The notes under the pieces are model-generated. The model ran no database searches, was not told the DNA's origin, and was given only the letters and a program-made list of their open reading frames with translations. Shown one piece after another: positions 1-9,498 of a DNA stretch of 64,000 bases. Source of the stretch: Pseudomonas marvdashtae (GTDB lineage Bacteria > Pseudomonadota > Gammaproteobacteria > Pseudomonadales > Pseudomonadaceae); assembly GCF_014268655.2 (NCBI RefSeq), contig NZ_JABWQX020000001.1:774001-838000 (forward strand), written 5' to 3'. Position 1 is the stretch's first letter. Each line of letters starts with the position of its first letter. The translations under genes and the position numbers were made by a program.

Positions 1-1
1 G

Positions 2-652
2 GACGCTGAAGGTGAGGTTTTGCTGGAGCGCCCGGTGACCGTTGGTCAGGCTGATGTGGAAGCTGTGTTGCCAGCTTTTCGCGGAAAAATCAGTCAGATA
101 CCGCCGATGTACTCTGCTCTCAAGCGTGATGGCCAGCCACTGTACAAGCTAGCTCGCGCAGGCGAAGTAGTGGAGCGTGAACCGCGTTCTGTTACTATTG
201 CGCGCTTGGAATTGCTGGCCTTTGACGGTGATACTGCGCGGCTTGCCGTGGATTGCAGCAAAGGCACCTATATCCGCACCCTGGTGGAGGATATTGGTGA
301 GCAGCTCGGCTGTGGCGCGTACGTGGCAGAATTGCGACGGACCCAGGCCGGGCCTTTCACCCTGGCCCAGACGGTCACGCTGGAAGAGCTGGAAGCGGTG
401 CATGCCGACGGCGGCAACGAAGCGGTTGACCGTTTCCTGATGCCATCGGACAGCGGCTTGCTCGACTGGCCACTGCTGCAGTTTTCCGAACACAGCGCGT
501 TCTACTGGCTCAATGGCCAGCCAGTACGTGCCCCGGATGCGCCGAAGTTCGGTATGGTCCGGGTGCAGGATCACAACGGTCGCTTCATCGGTATCGGTGA
601 AGTGAGCGAAGACGGGCGCATTGCGCCGCGTCGACTGATTCGGTCGGAATGA
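2..652 (+). CDS. truB: tRNA pseudouridine(55) synthase TruB, C-terminal part (5' end outside window)
   Basis: TruB converts U55 in the T-loop of tRNAs to pseudouridine. The reading frame is open from the first bases, so the gene begins upstream and the N-terminal catalytic aspartate segment is not visible. What is visible fits the family: the [18 protein letters not shown] segment, the core [15 protein letters not shown] motif followed by RRTQAGPF, and a small C-terminal PUA-like domain ending about 20 codons after IGIGEV. It lies just upstream of rpsO and pnp, the usual gammaproteobacterial order. Confidence is high for identity; only the start is missing. Confidence 0.95.
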   Translation, partial: DAEGEVLLERPVTVGQADVEAVLPAFRGKISQIPPMYSALKRDGQPLYKLARAGEVVEREPRSVTIARLELLAFDGDTARLAVDCSKGTYIRTLVEDIGEQLGCGAYVAELRRTQAGPFTLAQTVTLEELEAVHADGGNEAVDRFLMPSDSGLLDWPLLQFSEHSAFYWLNGQPVRAPDAPKFGMVRVQDHNGRFIGIGEVSEDGRIAPRRLIRSE

Positions 653-796
653 CCGGAACCAGCCTGCGTAACAACAGGTTGGCGAGTGTGGCTGTTAACA
701 GGCACGGTCACTACTCATTTATAGATACAGGGATTTGTCCCTGGCCTGTTGAAGCTGTTTCCTTGGAACAGCTTCCTGACTAAAAAGGATTGCCTC

Positions 797-1066
797 ATGG
801 CTCTCGACGTTCAAGAAAAAGCTCAAATCGTAGCTGACTACCAGCAAGCTGTTGGTGACACTGGTTCGCCAGAAGTGCAAGTTGCACTGCTGACCCACAA
901 CATCAACAAACTGCAAGGTCACTTCAAGGCCAACGGTAAAGATCACCACTCCCGTCGTGGTCTGATCCGCATGGTAAACCAGCGTCGCAAGCTGCTGGAC
1001 TACCTGAAAGGCAAGGATCTGGGTCGTTATCAGACTTTGATCGGTCGCCTGGGTCTGCGTCGCTAA
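797..1066 (+). CDS. rpsO: 30S ribosomal protein S15
   Basis: S15 binds 16S rRNA and helps assemble the platform of the small subunit. The product is 89 residues, the normal length, with the rRNA-binding stretch [20 protein letters not shown] and the following [15 protein letters not shown] helix. The start is the ATG at 797, preceded by an AAAAGGA ribosome-binding site; a longer frame from 749 is not supported. It sits between truB and pnp. The roughly 145-base spacer from truB leaves room for an internal promoter; none was identified with certainty. Confidence 0.98.
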   Translation: MALDVQEKAQIVADYQQAVGDTGSPEVQVALLTHNINKLQGHFKANGKDHHSRRGLIRMVNQRRKLLDYLKGKDLGRYQTLIGRLGLRR

Positions 1067-1260
1067 TCAGCGATTGCGCTAGAGGTTGGTGGTCTGTCGT
1101 ACGTCAGTGGGTTTCCCGCTGGCGCATGGCAGGCTCCCAGCCTCAAGTTTTATCTGGATACACGTTTTACCCTGGACAGGCGTCGGGCCGACTCCCGCCA
1201 TTGCCCAAGAATTTCGCAAGAAGACAAGTTCCCCAAGAGCCACAAAGAAGGTAGGACACC

Positions 1261-3366
1261 GTGAACCCGGTAATCAAAAAATTCCAATTCGGTCAGTCGA
1301 CCGTTACCCTCGAGACTGGCCGTATCGCCCGTCAGGCCTCCGGCGCAGTGCTGGTCACCGTTGACGACGACGTCAGCGTATTGGTGACCGTTGTCGGTGC
1401 CAAGCAAGCCGATCCAGGCAAGGGCTTCTTCCCGCTGTCTGTTCATTACCAGGAAAAGACTTACGCTGCCGGTAAGATCCCTGGTGGTTTCTTCAAGCGC
1501 GAAGGCCGTCCTTCCGAGAAAGAAACCCTGACTTCCCGACTGATCGACCGTCCGATCCGTCCGCTTTTCCCTGAAGGCTTCATGAACGAAGTGCAGGTTG
1601 TCTGCACCGTCGTTTCCACCAGCAAGAAAACCGATCCGGACATCGCTGCGATGATCGGTACCTCGGCCGCCCTGGCCATCTCCGGCATTCCTTTCGATGG
1701 CCCGATCGGCGCTGCCCGCGTCGCGTTCCACGAAAGCACCGGCTACCTGCTGAACCCGACTTACGAACAACAGAAAGCTTCGAGCCTGGACATGGTCGTG
1801 GCCGGTACTTCGGAAGCCGTTCTGATGGTTGAATCGGAAGCCAAAGAGCTGACCGAAGACCAGATGTTGGGCGCAGTACTGTTTGCTCACGACGAGTTCC
1901 AGGTGGTGATCAACGCCGTTAAAGAACTGGCCGCTGAAGCTGCCAAGCCAACCTGGACCTGGGCTCCACAGCCAGAAGCCACCGCTCTGCTGGGCGCTAT
2001 CCGTGCCGAGTTCGGCGACGCGATCTCCCAGGCCTACACCATCACCATCAAGGCCGACCGTTATGCGCGCCTGGGTGAGTTGAAAGACCAGGTCGTTGCC
2101 AAGTTCTCCGGCGAAGAAGGCCAGCCATCGGCTAGCGACGTCAAAGCTGCATTCGGTGAAATCGAATACCGCACCGTTCGCGAAAACATCGTCAACGGCA
2201 AGCCACGTATCGACGGTCGCGACACCAAGACTGTACGTCCGCTGAACATCGAAGTCGGTGTTCTGCCTAAGACCCACGGTTCGGCTCTGTTCACCCGTGG
2301 CGAAACCCAGGCGCTGGTTGTTGCAACTCTGGGCACCGCCCGTGACGCGCAACTGCTGGACACTCTGGAAGGCGAGAAAAAAGACCCGTTCATGCTGCAC
2401 TACAACTTCCCTCCGTTCTCGGTCGGTGAGTGTGGTCGCATGGGTGGCGCTGGTCGTCGCGAAATCGGTCACGGCCGTCTGGCCCGTCGTTCGATTGCCG
2501 CAATGCTGCCTGCTGCCGACGTGTTCCCGTACACCATTCGCGTGGTTTCGGAAATCACCGAGTCCAACGGTTCGAGCTCGATGGCTTCGGTCTGCGGCGC
2601 TTCCCTGGCCCTGATGGACGCCGGTGTGCCGATGAAGGCGCCGGTTGCCGGTATCGCCATGGGTCTGGTTAAAGAAGGCGAGAAATTCGCTGTCCTGACC
2701 GACATCCTGGGTGACGAAGACCACCTGGGCGACATGGACTTCAAAGTGGCCGGTACCGCCAAGGGCGTCACCGCACTGCAGATGGACATCAAGATCAAGG
2801 GCATCACCGAAGAGATCATGGAAATCGCCCTGGGCCAAGCCCTGGAAGCGCGCCTGAACATCCTCGGCCAGATGAACCAGATCATCGGTCAGTCCCGTAC
2901 CGAGCTGTCGGAAAATGCTCCGACCATGATCGCGATGAAAATCGACACCGACAAAATCCGTGATGTCATCGGTAAAGGCGGCGCGACCATCCGTGCGATC
3001 TGCGAAGAAACCAAGGCTTCGATCGACATCGAAGACGACGGTTCGATCAAGATCTTTGGCGAAACCAAGGAAGCGGCAGAAGCAGCACGCCAGCGCGTCC
3101 TGGGCATTACCGCGGAAGCCGAGATCGGCAAGATCTACATCGGCAAGGTTGAGCGCATCGTCGACTTCGGCGCGTTCGTCAACATCCTGCCGGGCAAGGA
3201 CGGCCTGGTTCACATCTCCATGCTGAGCGATGCTCGCGTCGAGAAAGTGACCGATATCCTCAAGGAAGGCCAGGAAGTGGAAGTGCTGGTACTGGACGTG
3301 GACAACCGCGGCCGTATCAAGCTGTCCATCAAGGACGTCGCAGCAGCCAAGGCATCGGGCGTTTAA
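1261..3366 (+). CDS. pnp: Polyribonucleotide nucleotidyltransferase (PNPase)
   Basis: PNPase degrades RNA 3' to 5' by phosphorolysis and is a degradosome component. The product is 701 residues, the normal Pseudomonas length: two RNase PH-like cores (about 1-210 and 310-550) joined by a helical linker, then a KH domain with the GKGGATIR signature near residue 570 and an S1 domain from about 620 ([17 protein letters not shown]). The start is a GTG at 1261 behind a strong AAGGTAGG site. The 194-base spacer from rpsO holds a small hairpin at 1105-1121. In enterobacteria this interval carries RNase III sites for pnp autocontrol; I infer but cannot show the same here. Confidence 0.98.
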   Translation: MNPVIKKFQFGQSTVTLETGRIARQASGAVLVTVDDDVSVLVTVVGAKQADPGKGFFPLSVHYQEKTYAAGKIPGGFFKREGRPSEKETLTSRLIDRPIRPLFPEGFMNEVQVVCTVVSTSKKTDPDIAAMIGTSAALAISGIPFDGPIGAARVAFHESTGYLLNPTYEQQKASSLDMVVAGTSEAVLMVESEAKELTEDQMLGAVLFAHDEFQVVINAVKELAAEAAKPTWTWAPQPEATALLGAIRAEFGDAISQAYTITIKADRYARLGELKDQVVAKFSGEEGQPSASDVKAAFGEIEYRTVRENIVNGKPRIDGRDTKTVRPLNIEVGVLPKTHGSALFTRGETQALVVATLGTARDAQLLDTLEGEKKDPFMLHYNFPPFSVGECGRMGGAGRREIGHGRLARRSIAAMLPAADVFPYTIRVVSEITESNGSSSMASVCGASLALMDAGVPMKAPVAGIAMGLVKEGEKFAVLTDILGDEDHLGDMDFKVAGTAKGVTALQMDIKIKGITEEIMEIALGQALEARLNILGQMNQIIGQSRTELSENAPTMIAMKIDTDKIRDVIGKGGATIRAICEETKASIDIEDDGSIKIFGETKEAAEAARQRVLGITAEAEIGKIYIGKVERIVDFGAFVNILPGKDGLVHISMLSDARVEKVTDILKEGQEVEVLVLDVDNRGRIKLSIKDVAAAKASGV

Positions 3367-3396
3367 TCACCCCCTCGCTTAGCCGCTGAAACAAGC

Positions 3397-3424
3397 AAAC
3401 GCCCCGACTGGTTCGGGGCGTTTT
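3397..3424 (+). terminator. Rho-independent terminator after pnp
   Basis: A GC-rich stem (CGCCCCG paired with CGGGGCG) closes a short CTGGTT-type loop and is followed by TTTT, 31 bases after the pnp stop codon. The A run before the stem pairs with the T run after it, so the structure is nearly symmetric. Confidence 0.88.
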
Positions 3425-3492
3425 GCTGTGTGGTGAAAATCCCTGTGTCGCGGGTTGCCTGGCCACGGGGGACGATGCTAGGTTTAGCCACC

Positions 3493-3568
3493 GCCCGTGT
3501 AGCTCAGTCGGTAGAGCAGCGCACTCGTAACGCGAAGGTCGCAGGTTCGATTCCTGTCTCGGGCACCA
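3493..3568 (+). tRNA. tRNA-Thr (anticodon CGT)
   Basis: A 76-base cloverleaf with the 3' CCA encoded. The acceptor stem is GCCCGTG with a complementary 3' strand, the D arm is GCTC/GAGC, the anticodon loop CTCGTAA carries CGT at 3526-3528, and the T arm contains GGTTCGATTCC. It reads ACG threonine codons and closely resembles enterobacterial thrW as I recall it. The last pair of the anticodon stem (A-C) is mismatched. The gene follows the pnp terminator and no terminator is visible after it. The clipped hicB just downstream suggests this tRNA may once have been an integration site. Confidence 0.95.
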
Positions 3569-3593
3569 GATTCTTCCAAGGGACTTCCGACTT

Positions 3594-3785
3594 CTACCCG
3601 AGCTGCGGACAGGTTTGCAGATAGTCATCTACCGCCTCGCGAAAAGCCGCTTCCAATTCGGCCACCGTTTGTCCTTCGTAACTCACCAGCGCCCTGATGA
3701 ATAAGAGCTTTCCGAACAGGCATTTGTCTTGGGTGCTTGTTTCAATTGAGCCGACATAGCCCTTGTATTGCAATTGGCTGCTCAT
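3594..3785 (-). pseudogene. Truncated HicB-family antitoxin fragment
   Basis: The 63-residue product begins MSSQLQYKGYVGSIE and continues through a region resembling the N-terminal half of HicB antitoxins (YKGY.GSIE, a GKLLFIRALVSYEG segment, AAFREAVDDYLQTC). It stops right after PQLG, where full-length relatives continue into a DNA-binding C-terminal domain. The ATG at 3785 has a GAGGG site; the open frame extends upstream to 3950 without family similarity. No hicA toxin was found in any frame on the upstream side. I read it as a decayed, toxin-less remnant, 26 bases from the tRNA-Thr 3' end; a short functional protein is the alternative. Confidence 0.7.
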
Positions 3786-4082
3786 TGAGTCTCGACCCTC
3801 ACTGCTGAAGTCGTGGATATTTATACGGGGTGAATCCCTGTGCATGGAACCGAGAAACTGTAACCGCGCACATACCTCGCTCCTCCATTTGATTCCGCTT
3901 GTTGCACTGGCTTGCGTCTCTGTTAGGATTCCCTTGTCCCAAAAATGCAAACACCTTTGTTTTCAGATGATCCCCGAATGGTTCTGAAGGCCAGATAAAC
4001 CGGGCTTCACACGGTTTTTTGCGTCAGAGAGATCCTTGATGATCCAGATCCATCTTCCATTCCCCAGATCAACGAGAACGCC

Positions 4083-4388
4083 ATGACTGTTAAAGAATTG
4101 ACCCAGGAAGCCAGGCACGAAGCAGCGCTGAAGAAGTACGTGCTGGATGCGCCCCAGTTGCTGGAAGAGATCAAGGACTTGTCCGCCGACGATCAGAAAG
4201 ATCAGATCCAATGGGCATTCGAAGACGAGGCCGAAGCCCAGGGACTGCAACCCTGGGAGCTGACGCTCAAGTACACCAGCACACCTGAAGAATTCGAGCT
4301 GCAGCGCCTTGCATTGCACAAGGAAGCGGCCGAGGTGCTGGGTGTGGAATGGGATGAGTACTGCGAGATGAACAATCTGGTGGTCTGA
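4083..4388 (+). CDS. Small conserved acidic protein, DUF6388-type
   Basis: A 101-residue, acidic, mostly helical soluble protein with no signal peptide or membrane segment. The sequence (LKKYVLDAPQLLEEIKDLS near residue 20, then EDEAEAQGLQPWELTLKY) matches my memory of a small Pseudomonas family called DUF6388, of unknown function. The ATG at 4083 begins shortly after a weak AACGAGAACG purine stretch. It stands alone between the hicB remnant and a REP element. The family label is from memory and moderately sure; nothing in the context suggests a role. Confidence 0.65.
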   Translation: MTVKELTQEARHEAALKKYVLDAPQLLEEIKDLSADDQKDQIQWAFEDEAEAQGLQPWELTLKYTSTPEEFELQRLALHKEAAEVLGVEWDEYCEMNNLVV

Positions 4389-4412
4389 AAAAAACGCGGC
4401 AAGAGTAACACT

Positions 4413-4519
4413 GTGGCGCGGGAGCTTGCTCCCGCTGGGCTGCGCAGCAGCCCCAAAAGAGGGGGCCGCTTCGCGCTGGAGCGCCAGCCCGGCCCAGCGG
4501 GAGCAAGCTCCCTCGCCAC
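4413..4519. repeat. REPIN-type inverted repeat (GGGAGCTTGCTCCC subtype)
   Basis: Two REP-like palindromes in opposite orientation, GTGGCGCGGGAGCTTGCTCC at the left and its near-complement ending CCCTCGCCAC at the right, flank a short GC-rich middle. It lies between two convergent genes. The same element recurs at 23551-23648 and 28804-28897, with a half copy at 48663-48689. Confidence 0.9.
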
Positions 4520-4556
4520 GGACCCTCTTCGTTTCTGATTGCCTGGCCTCAGCCTG

Positions 4557-5405
4557 TCAGAGGCTCAAGCGCATCGACAGATCCACCGCTTTCACGTCCT
4601 TGGTCATCGCGCCAATGGAGATGTAGTCCACGCCGGTCTCGGCAATCGGGCGCAACGTGTTTTCGTTGATCCCGCCGCTGGCTTCCAGTTTCGCCTTGCC
4701 GCCGTTCAGGCGCACGGCTTCGCGCATATCGTCCAGGCTCAGTTCATCGAGCATGATGATGTCGGCCCCGGCCGCCAGCGCCTCTTTCAGTTCCGCCAGG
4801 CTTTCGACTTCGATTTCGACCGGTTTGCCCGGCGCGATCTTGTGGGCGGCGTTGATGGCCTGCGCGATTCCACCGCAGGCGGCGATATGATTTTCCTTGA
4901 TCAGGAAGGCGTCGTAGAGGCCGATGCGGTGGTTATGGCAACCACCGCAGGTGACCGCATATTTCTGGGCCAGCCGCAGCCCTGGAAGCGTTTTGCGGGT
5001 ATCGAGCAGCTTGACCTGTGTGTCGGCGACGAAATCCGCCAGGTAACGGGCCCGAGTGGCGACGCCCGATAGCAGCTGCAAAAAATTCAGCGCGCTACGT
5101 TCACCGGTCAGCAACGAACGGGCCGGGCCCTCGAGGTGGAACAGTGCCTCGTCAGGGTTCACCCGGTCGCCGTCGCGGACTTGCCAGTGCACCGCGACGC
5201 GGGCGTCCAGTTGCCGAAACACCGCATCGACCCAGGCCGTGCCACTGATGATCGCGGCATCTCGAGTGATGATGGTGGCCTTGGCCAGGCGTTCGGTGGG
5301 GATCAGTTGCGCGGTGATGTCGCCACTGCCGATGTCTTCGAGCAACGCGCGGCGCACATTGGCTTCGATTTCGGCGGTCAGGTCGGCGAGACGTAGATTC
5401 GGCAT
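4557..5405 (-). CDS. nadC: Nicotinate-nucleotide diphosphorylase (quinolinate phosphoribosyltransferase)
   Basis: NadC makes nicotinate mononucleotide from quinolinate and PRPP in de novo NAD synthesis. The 282-residue protein has the family's ordinary length and signatures: [20 protein letters not shown] around residues 138-157, [20 protein letters not shown], an EIEVESL strand, and the C-terminal LEASGGI...GVDYISIGA phosphate-binding segment. The start MPNLRLADL at 5405 is the usual Pseudomonas one; an upstream in-frame start at 5423 is not needed. It faces away from the DUF1631 gene, with 234 bases between them for both promoters. This nadC/DUF1631/ampD/ampE order is conserved in P. aeruginosa as I recall. 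Confidence 0.97.
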   Translation of the reverse strand: MPNLRLADLTAEIEANVRRALLEDIGSGDITAQLIPTERLAKATIITRDAAIISGTAWVDAVFRQLDARVAVHWQVRDGDRVNPDEALFHLEGPARSLLTGERSALNFLQLLSGVATRARYLADFVADTQVKLLDTRKTLPGLRLAQKYAVTCGGCHNHRIGLYDAFLIKENHIAACGGIAQAINAAHKIAPGKPVEIEVESLAELKEALAAGADIIMLDELSLDDMREAVRLNGGKAKLEASGGINENTLRPIAETGVDYISIGAMTKDVKAVDLSMRLSL

Positions 5406-5639
5406 AGCGGGCTCCACAAACAAAGTGGCCCGATTATATCTACTTGGGACTGATTGGCTTGTATTTGGTCGCGTCCGCGCAACATTTCCCCCTTTTGCCG
5501 GTCACTTATTGCGATCTATTTGAGCTTGGTCACAGAGCGCCGCTGGTGTGACTGATGTCTTTTACCCGATAATCCGCCTTTCGATTGACGTCATGACTTT
5601 GACGTCGCGAACCGAAGAATGCCGTTTCAGGAGGCCAGG

Positions 5640-7850
5640 ATGCATAACGACGGAAATGTGGTGCCTTTGCACAAGGTGCCTAGCGATCAGGCGACTCGTT
5701 CGCCGCTCGCCCGCCTGCCTGTGATTCTGCTTCAGGTTCGCGACAAGGCGGCCCAACAGTTGCGCGTTGGCTTGCAAGGGTTGTTCGATAACGCCGACGA
5801 CACGTTGTTCGAAATGGCCGATCGGGCGCGCAACGATGTCGAGCAGAATCTCTATTTCGAGGCCATGCGCGACTTGCGGCTCAAACGCAAAAGTATCGAG
5901 CGCGAATTCATCGAGCAGTTTTTCGAGGCGTTCGTCAGCCTCGCCCAATACGACCTTACCCAGGCGACACTGGCTCCCGTGCTGGGTGCAATCTCCAGCC
6001 AGCCAAACCATGACGAGCTGGAGCGTCGCCTGGCGGTCGAAACCATGGTCGCGCGGGTGCTCAGTCGCGATGGCGTTTCGCTCGATCAACTCACCGCCCG
6101 TCTCAGTGCGTTGTTGGCCCGGCCGTTGACCAACCAGCAGAACCCCTTGAGCCCGGCATTGCTGTGCGAGCATTTTCTTCAGGCCGGGCGCAACCTGGGC
6201 GTGGGGATCAAGGTCAAGTTGATCCTGCTCAAGCTCTTCGAACGCTATGTGCTTAGCGAATGCGACCAGCTCTACGCCGAAGCCAATCAGTTGCTGGCTG
6301 CCACGGGCATCTTGCCGGATCTCAAGGCCTCTCCGTCGCGTCGGGCCTCGGATCGCGTCGAAGAGGTCTCTCGACCCAAGGCCGCTGGCGCGACAAGGCC
6401 AAGGATCGACGACGTCGATGACAGCGTGCACGAAGTGTTCGCCGCGTTGCAGAAGCTGCTGGTCCAGGTGCGCGGCAGTGTCGCGCCAACCCTGGAGGCC
6501 AGCGCGCCGGCCCAGCCAATCTCGACACGAGACCTGCTGCGACTGTTGTCTCATCTGCAGCAATATGTGCCGTCGCCCACGGTCCAGGATGAATTCGACC
6601 TGCGCAGCCAGTTGGAACAGTTGCTGACCCGGGTCAGCGTCAAGAGCGGCAGATCCCGGGTCGTTGACGGCGCCGACGAAGACGTGATCAATCTGATCGC
6701 GATGATGTTCGAGTTCATTCTCGAAGACCATAACTTGCCGGATATCCTCAAGGCCTTGATCGGCCGACTGCAGATTCCGATGCTTAAGGTCGCGGTACAG
6801 GACAAGAGTTTCTTCAGTCGTGGTAACCATCCGGCCCGCCGGCTGCTCAATGAAATCGCCGCGGCGGCGATGGGCTGGGGCGATTGCGACGATCATCAGC
6901 GTGACGCCCTGTATCTGCGCATCGAGCAAGTGGTGCAGCGTTTGTTGAACGATTTTGTCGACGACCCGGCGATTTTTTCCGAGGTGCTGGCCGAGTTCCT
7001 GGCGTTCACCAGCGACGAGCGTCGTCGCTGTGAGTTGTTGGAGCAACGCATTCGAGACGCTGAAGAAGGGCGGGCAAAGGCCGAACTGGCGCGCCAGCGA
7101 GTCGAAGGCGCGCTGAACCAGGTCATGCTGGGCAAGCTCTTGCCCCAGGCCGTGGTGGACTTTGTGCAGCAAGCCTGGAGCCAGGTGTTGCTGCTGACCG
7201 GCTTCAAGCATGGCGAGCATTCAGTTGAATGGAAGGCAGACGTGCTGACGCTCGAACAATTGGTCTGGAGTGTCCAGCACCACGAAGAGTCCGACGCGGG
7301 CCTGCGTTTGCTGGCGATGGTGCCGGAATTGCTCAAGGCCTTGCGCGAGGGCTTGAGCCGCTCGGCGTTCGATCCGTTCGCCACCAGCGAATTTTTCAGC
7401 GAGCTGGAAGTGCTTCACGTCCAGGCCCTCCAGCGGATGGGTCAGGCATCCGAGCAGGCTGAACCGGCCGATTCGCCGGTCATGGTCGAGGTGGCGGAGC
7501 CTATCGTCCTGCGGACTGCGCCGAAAACGCCCATGGAGGAGACGACTGTTCGTCTGCCGGCCGACGATGTAGGCCTGCTCCAGGTCGACCAATTGCGCCT
7601 GGGGAGCTGGGTCGAATTCCAAGAGGACGAAGACAACAGCCTTCGTTGCAAGCTTGCGGCGATCATCCAGGCTACCGGCAAGTTTGTCTTCGTCAACCGC
7701 ACCGGCCTCAAGGTCCTGGAGCACAGCCGCACTAGCCTGGCCTTGGAATTCCGCCGTGGGGCGGCGCGGCTGTTGGACGATACCCTGCTGTTCGACCGGG
7801 CGCTGGAATCGGTTCTGGGCAATCTGCGCCAGCTCAATCGCGGCAAGTGA
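5640..7850 (+). CDS. DUF1631 family protein
   Basis: A 736-residue soluble protein, helical over most of its length, with no signal peptide, belonging by memory to the DUF1631 family (older records call some members thymidine phosphorylase without basis). A charged, proline-rich hinge lies around residues 220-255. The C-terminal hundred residues (LRLGSWVEFQEDEDNSLRCKLAAI... FVNRTG) look like a PilZ-like beta domain of the type seen at the ends of such proteins. The ATG at 5640 has an AGGAGGCCAGG site. It lies upstream of ampD but is separated from it by 64 bases. Its function is not known to me. Confidence 0.8.
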   Translation: MHNDGNVVPLHKVPSDQATRSPLARLPVILLQVRDKAAQQLRVGLQGLFDNADDTLFEMADRARNDVEQNLYFEAMRDLRLKRKSIEREFIEQFFEAFVSLAQYDLTQATLAPVLGAISSQPNHDELERRLAVETMVARVLSRDGVSLDQLTARLSALLARPLTNQQNPLSPALLCEHFLQAGRNLGVGIKVKLILLKLFERYVLSECDQLYAEANQLLAATGILPDLKASPSRRASDRVEEVSRPKAAGATRPRIDDVDDSVHEVFAALQKLLVQVRGSVAPTLEASAPAQPISTRDLLRLLSHLQQYVPSPTVQDEFDLRSQLEQLLTRVSVKSGRSRVVDGADEDVINLIAMMFEFILEDHNLPDILKALIGRLQIPMLKVAVQDKSFFSRGNHPARRLLNEIAAAAMGWGDCDDHQRDALYLRIEQVVQRLLNDFVDDPAIFSEVLAEFLAFTSDERRRCELLEQRIRDAEEGRAKAELARQRVEGALNQVMLGKLLPQAVVDFVQQAWSQVLLLTGFKHGEHSVEWKADVLTLEQLVWSVQHHEESDAGLRLLAMVPELLKALREGLSRSAFDPFATSEFFSELEVLHVQALQRMGQASEQAEPADSPVMVEVAEPIVLRTAPKTPMEETTVRLPADDVGLLQVDQLRLGSWVEFQEDEDNSLRCKLAAIIQATGKFVFVNRTGLKVLEHSRTSLALEFRRGAARLLDDTLLFDRALESVLGNLRQLNRGK

Positions 7851-7914
7851 TCGCGCAGCCGAGGTCGATCGCGGCATACTGGCGGCATTCACTGTCGTCA
7901 TCGAAGGAACCTGT

Positions 7915-8475
7915 ATGCAGCTGGACCCCGCAAGCGGTTGGTGCGATGGCGCGCGTCATTGCCCATCGCCTAATTTCAATGCGCGCCCCGAGGGCGAAAT
8001 CTCCCTGCTGGTGATCCACAACATCAGCTTGCCGCCGGCACAGTTCGCGACGGGGAAGGTGCAGGAGTTTTTCCAGAATCGCTTGGATGTCACGGAACAT
8101 CCCTATTTTGCCGGTATCGCAGCGCTGCGCGTCTCGGCGCATTTCCTGATTGAACGTGACGGCGTCATCAGCCAATTTGTCTCCTGCCTGGATCGTGCCT
8201 GGCATGCGGGCGTTTCATGCTTCGAAGGGCGAGAGACGTGTAACGATTTTTCCATTGGCATCGAACTTGAAGGCACCGATGATCTGCCGTTTACCGACGC
8301 ACAGTATGCCGCGCTGGTGGATCTGACCCGGCAGTTGCAGGCGGCGTTCAAGGCGATCACCGTGCCACGAATCTGCGGGCACAGCGACATCGCTCCGGGG
8401 CGCAAGACCGATCCGGGACCGGCATTCGACTGGGCGCGCTATCGCGCGGCCCTGATAGAAGGGGAAGGACAATGA
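7915..8475 (+). CDS. ampD: 1,6-anhydro-N-acetylmuramyl-L-alanine amidase AmpD
   Basis: AmpD is the cytoplasmic zinc amidase that strips the peptide from anhydromuropeptides during cell wall recycling, keeping the AmpR inducer low and so restraining AmpC beta-lactamase. The 186-residue product is of normal size and shows the zinc and catalytic residues: His35 in LLVIHN, a glutamate in IGIELEGTDD, and the C-terminal GHSDIAPGRKTDPGP with its His and Asp ligands. The start MQLDPASGWC at 7915 follows GAAGGAACCTGT. The stop overlaps the ampE start by four bases (ATGA), so the pair is translationally coupled. Confidence 0.97.
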   Translation: MQLDPASGWCDGARHCPSPNFNARPEGEISLLVIHNISLPPAQFATGKVQEFFQNRLDVTEHPYFAGIAALRVSAHFLIERDGVISQFVSCLDRAWHAGVSCFEGRETCNDFSIGIELEGTDDLPFTDAQYAALVDLTRQLQAAFKAITVPRICGHSDIAPGRKTDPGPAFDWARYRAALIEGEGQ

Positions 8476-9308
8476 GTTTTCTGGTGTTGCTGCTGGCGGT
8501 CTGGATCGAGAAGTTCTCGGCCTTGCGCCAGCGGGTCCAGCGTGATGGCGGCTGGCTGGGCGAGCTGAACAAGCTGGAGGCGAGCCCTCGCTGGGTCAAC
8601 CGGCCCTGGTTGGTGCTGGTGGTCATGGTCCTGCTGCCAGTGGCGCTGCTGGCACTGTTGCTATGGGTGTTGGAGCCGGTGGCCTATGGGTTGCTGGCAT
8701 TGCCGGTGCATCTGTTGGTGGTGATCTACAGTCTGGGGCGCGGCGACCTGTTGGCTGACCTGGGTCCGTTTCGCGATGCCTGGCGTCGGGAAGACCTGCA
8801 AGCGGCCACTCATGTCGCCAAGCGAGACCTGGGCATCGACGCCGACGACGGCGAGCAGTTGCTGGAACGGGTCCAAGGTCATTTGCTGTGGGAGGCTTAC
8901 CAGAGTTTTTTCGCGGTCATTTTCTGGTACTTCCTGCTCGGCCCCGTGGCTGCGCTGAGCTATCGATTGCTGGCGCTGGCCGCCGACCACAGCCACAACC
9001 CCGGGGTGGCCGAGCGGGCGGCGCAACTGCGCCATGCCTTCGACTGGATGCCGGTCCGGTTGCTGGCGGCGAGTTTCGCCCTGGTGGGCAACTTCGTGGC
9101 GGTCAGCCGCGTCATGCTGCACGAATTGCTCAACTGGAACATCAGCGCCGCCGACCTTATCGACAAGGTTGGACTGGTGGCGGGCGAGATTCCGAAACCA
9201 GTCGCCGGCCCGGACGGCATCAACAGCCTGGATCGGCTCTGGGAACTGTTGCTGCGCGCTGCGGTGCTCTGGTATGCCGGCTTTGCGTTGTGGACGGTGT
9301 TGGCGTAG
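8472..9308 (+). CDS. ampE: Regulatory signalling modulator protein AmpE
   Basis: AmpE is an inner-membrane protein co-transcribed with ampD and implicated in beta-lactamase regulation; its activity is not established. The 278-residue product starts MSFLVLLLAVWIEKFSALR, with membrane segments near residues 40-65 (LVLVVMVLLPVALLALLLWV), 65-85, 140-165 and at the C-terminus (WYAGFALWTVLA). The cytoplasmic loop with GRGDLLADLGPF and EDLQAA matches the family. The ATG overlaps the ampD stop. Confidence 0.93.
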   Translation: MSFLVLLLAVWIEKFSALRQRVQRDGGWLGELNKLEASPRWVNRPWLVLVVMVLLPVALLALLLWVLEPVAYGLLALPVHLLVVIYSLGRGDLLADLGPFRDAWRREDLQAATHVAKRDLGIDADDGEQLLERVQGHLLWEAYQSFFAVIFWYFLLGPVAALSYRLLALAADHSHNPGVAERAAQLRHAFDWMPVRLLAASFALVGNFVAVSRVMLHELLNWNISAADLIDKVGLVAGEIPKPVAGPDGINSLDRLWELLLRAAVLWYAGFALWTVLA

Positions 9309-9323
9309 ACGAGCCTGTTTTCC

Positions 9324-9350
9324 GTGGCGAGGGGATAAATCCCTCGCCAC
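9324..9350. repeat. Short perfect REP hairpin after ampE
   Basis: A 10-base perfect inverted repeat (GTGGCGAGGG / CCCTCGCCAC) around a GATAAAT loop, 15 bases after the ampE stop. It is a compact single REP unit and may act as an mRNA end or stabiliser; there is no T run to make it a standard terminator. Confidence 0.8.
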
Positions 9351-9498
9351 AACAGACCGCTTTCAGCCCTCTCGTTAACCTTAAGTTACAAATCTCCCTG
9401 GCGATTTAGGCTATACAGACGCAGCGCCCGCGTAGTGGCTTTCTGCTGCTTCTGCGTGCGTGCCCCATAAAAATAAAAAGCTACCGGGAGACTTCCTT

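Noticed and set aside
1150..3213. 687-codon open frame on the minus strand opposite pnp
   Set aside because: It is the high-GC shadow of pnp: no ribosome-binding site, low-complexity composition and no recognisable family, while pnp is certain.
3786..3990. A hicA toxin partner upstream of the hicB fragment
   Set aside because: The minus-strand frames that I translated upstream contain no GSHH motif or other HicA signature.
3998..4020. Weak hairpin AACCG/CGGTT followed by TTTTTT
   Set aside because: The stem is only five pairs with a nine-base loop and no transcript ending here is evident; kept out of the terminator list.
9324..9350. Standard intrinsic terminator after ampE
   Set aside because: The hairpin is perfect but lacks a T run; it is classed as a short REP unit instead.
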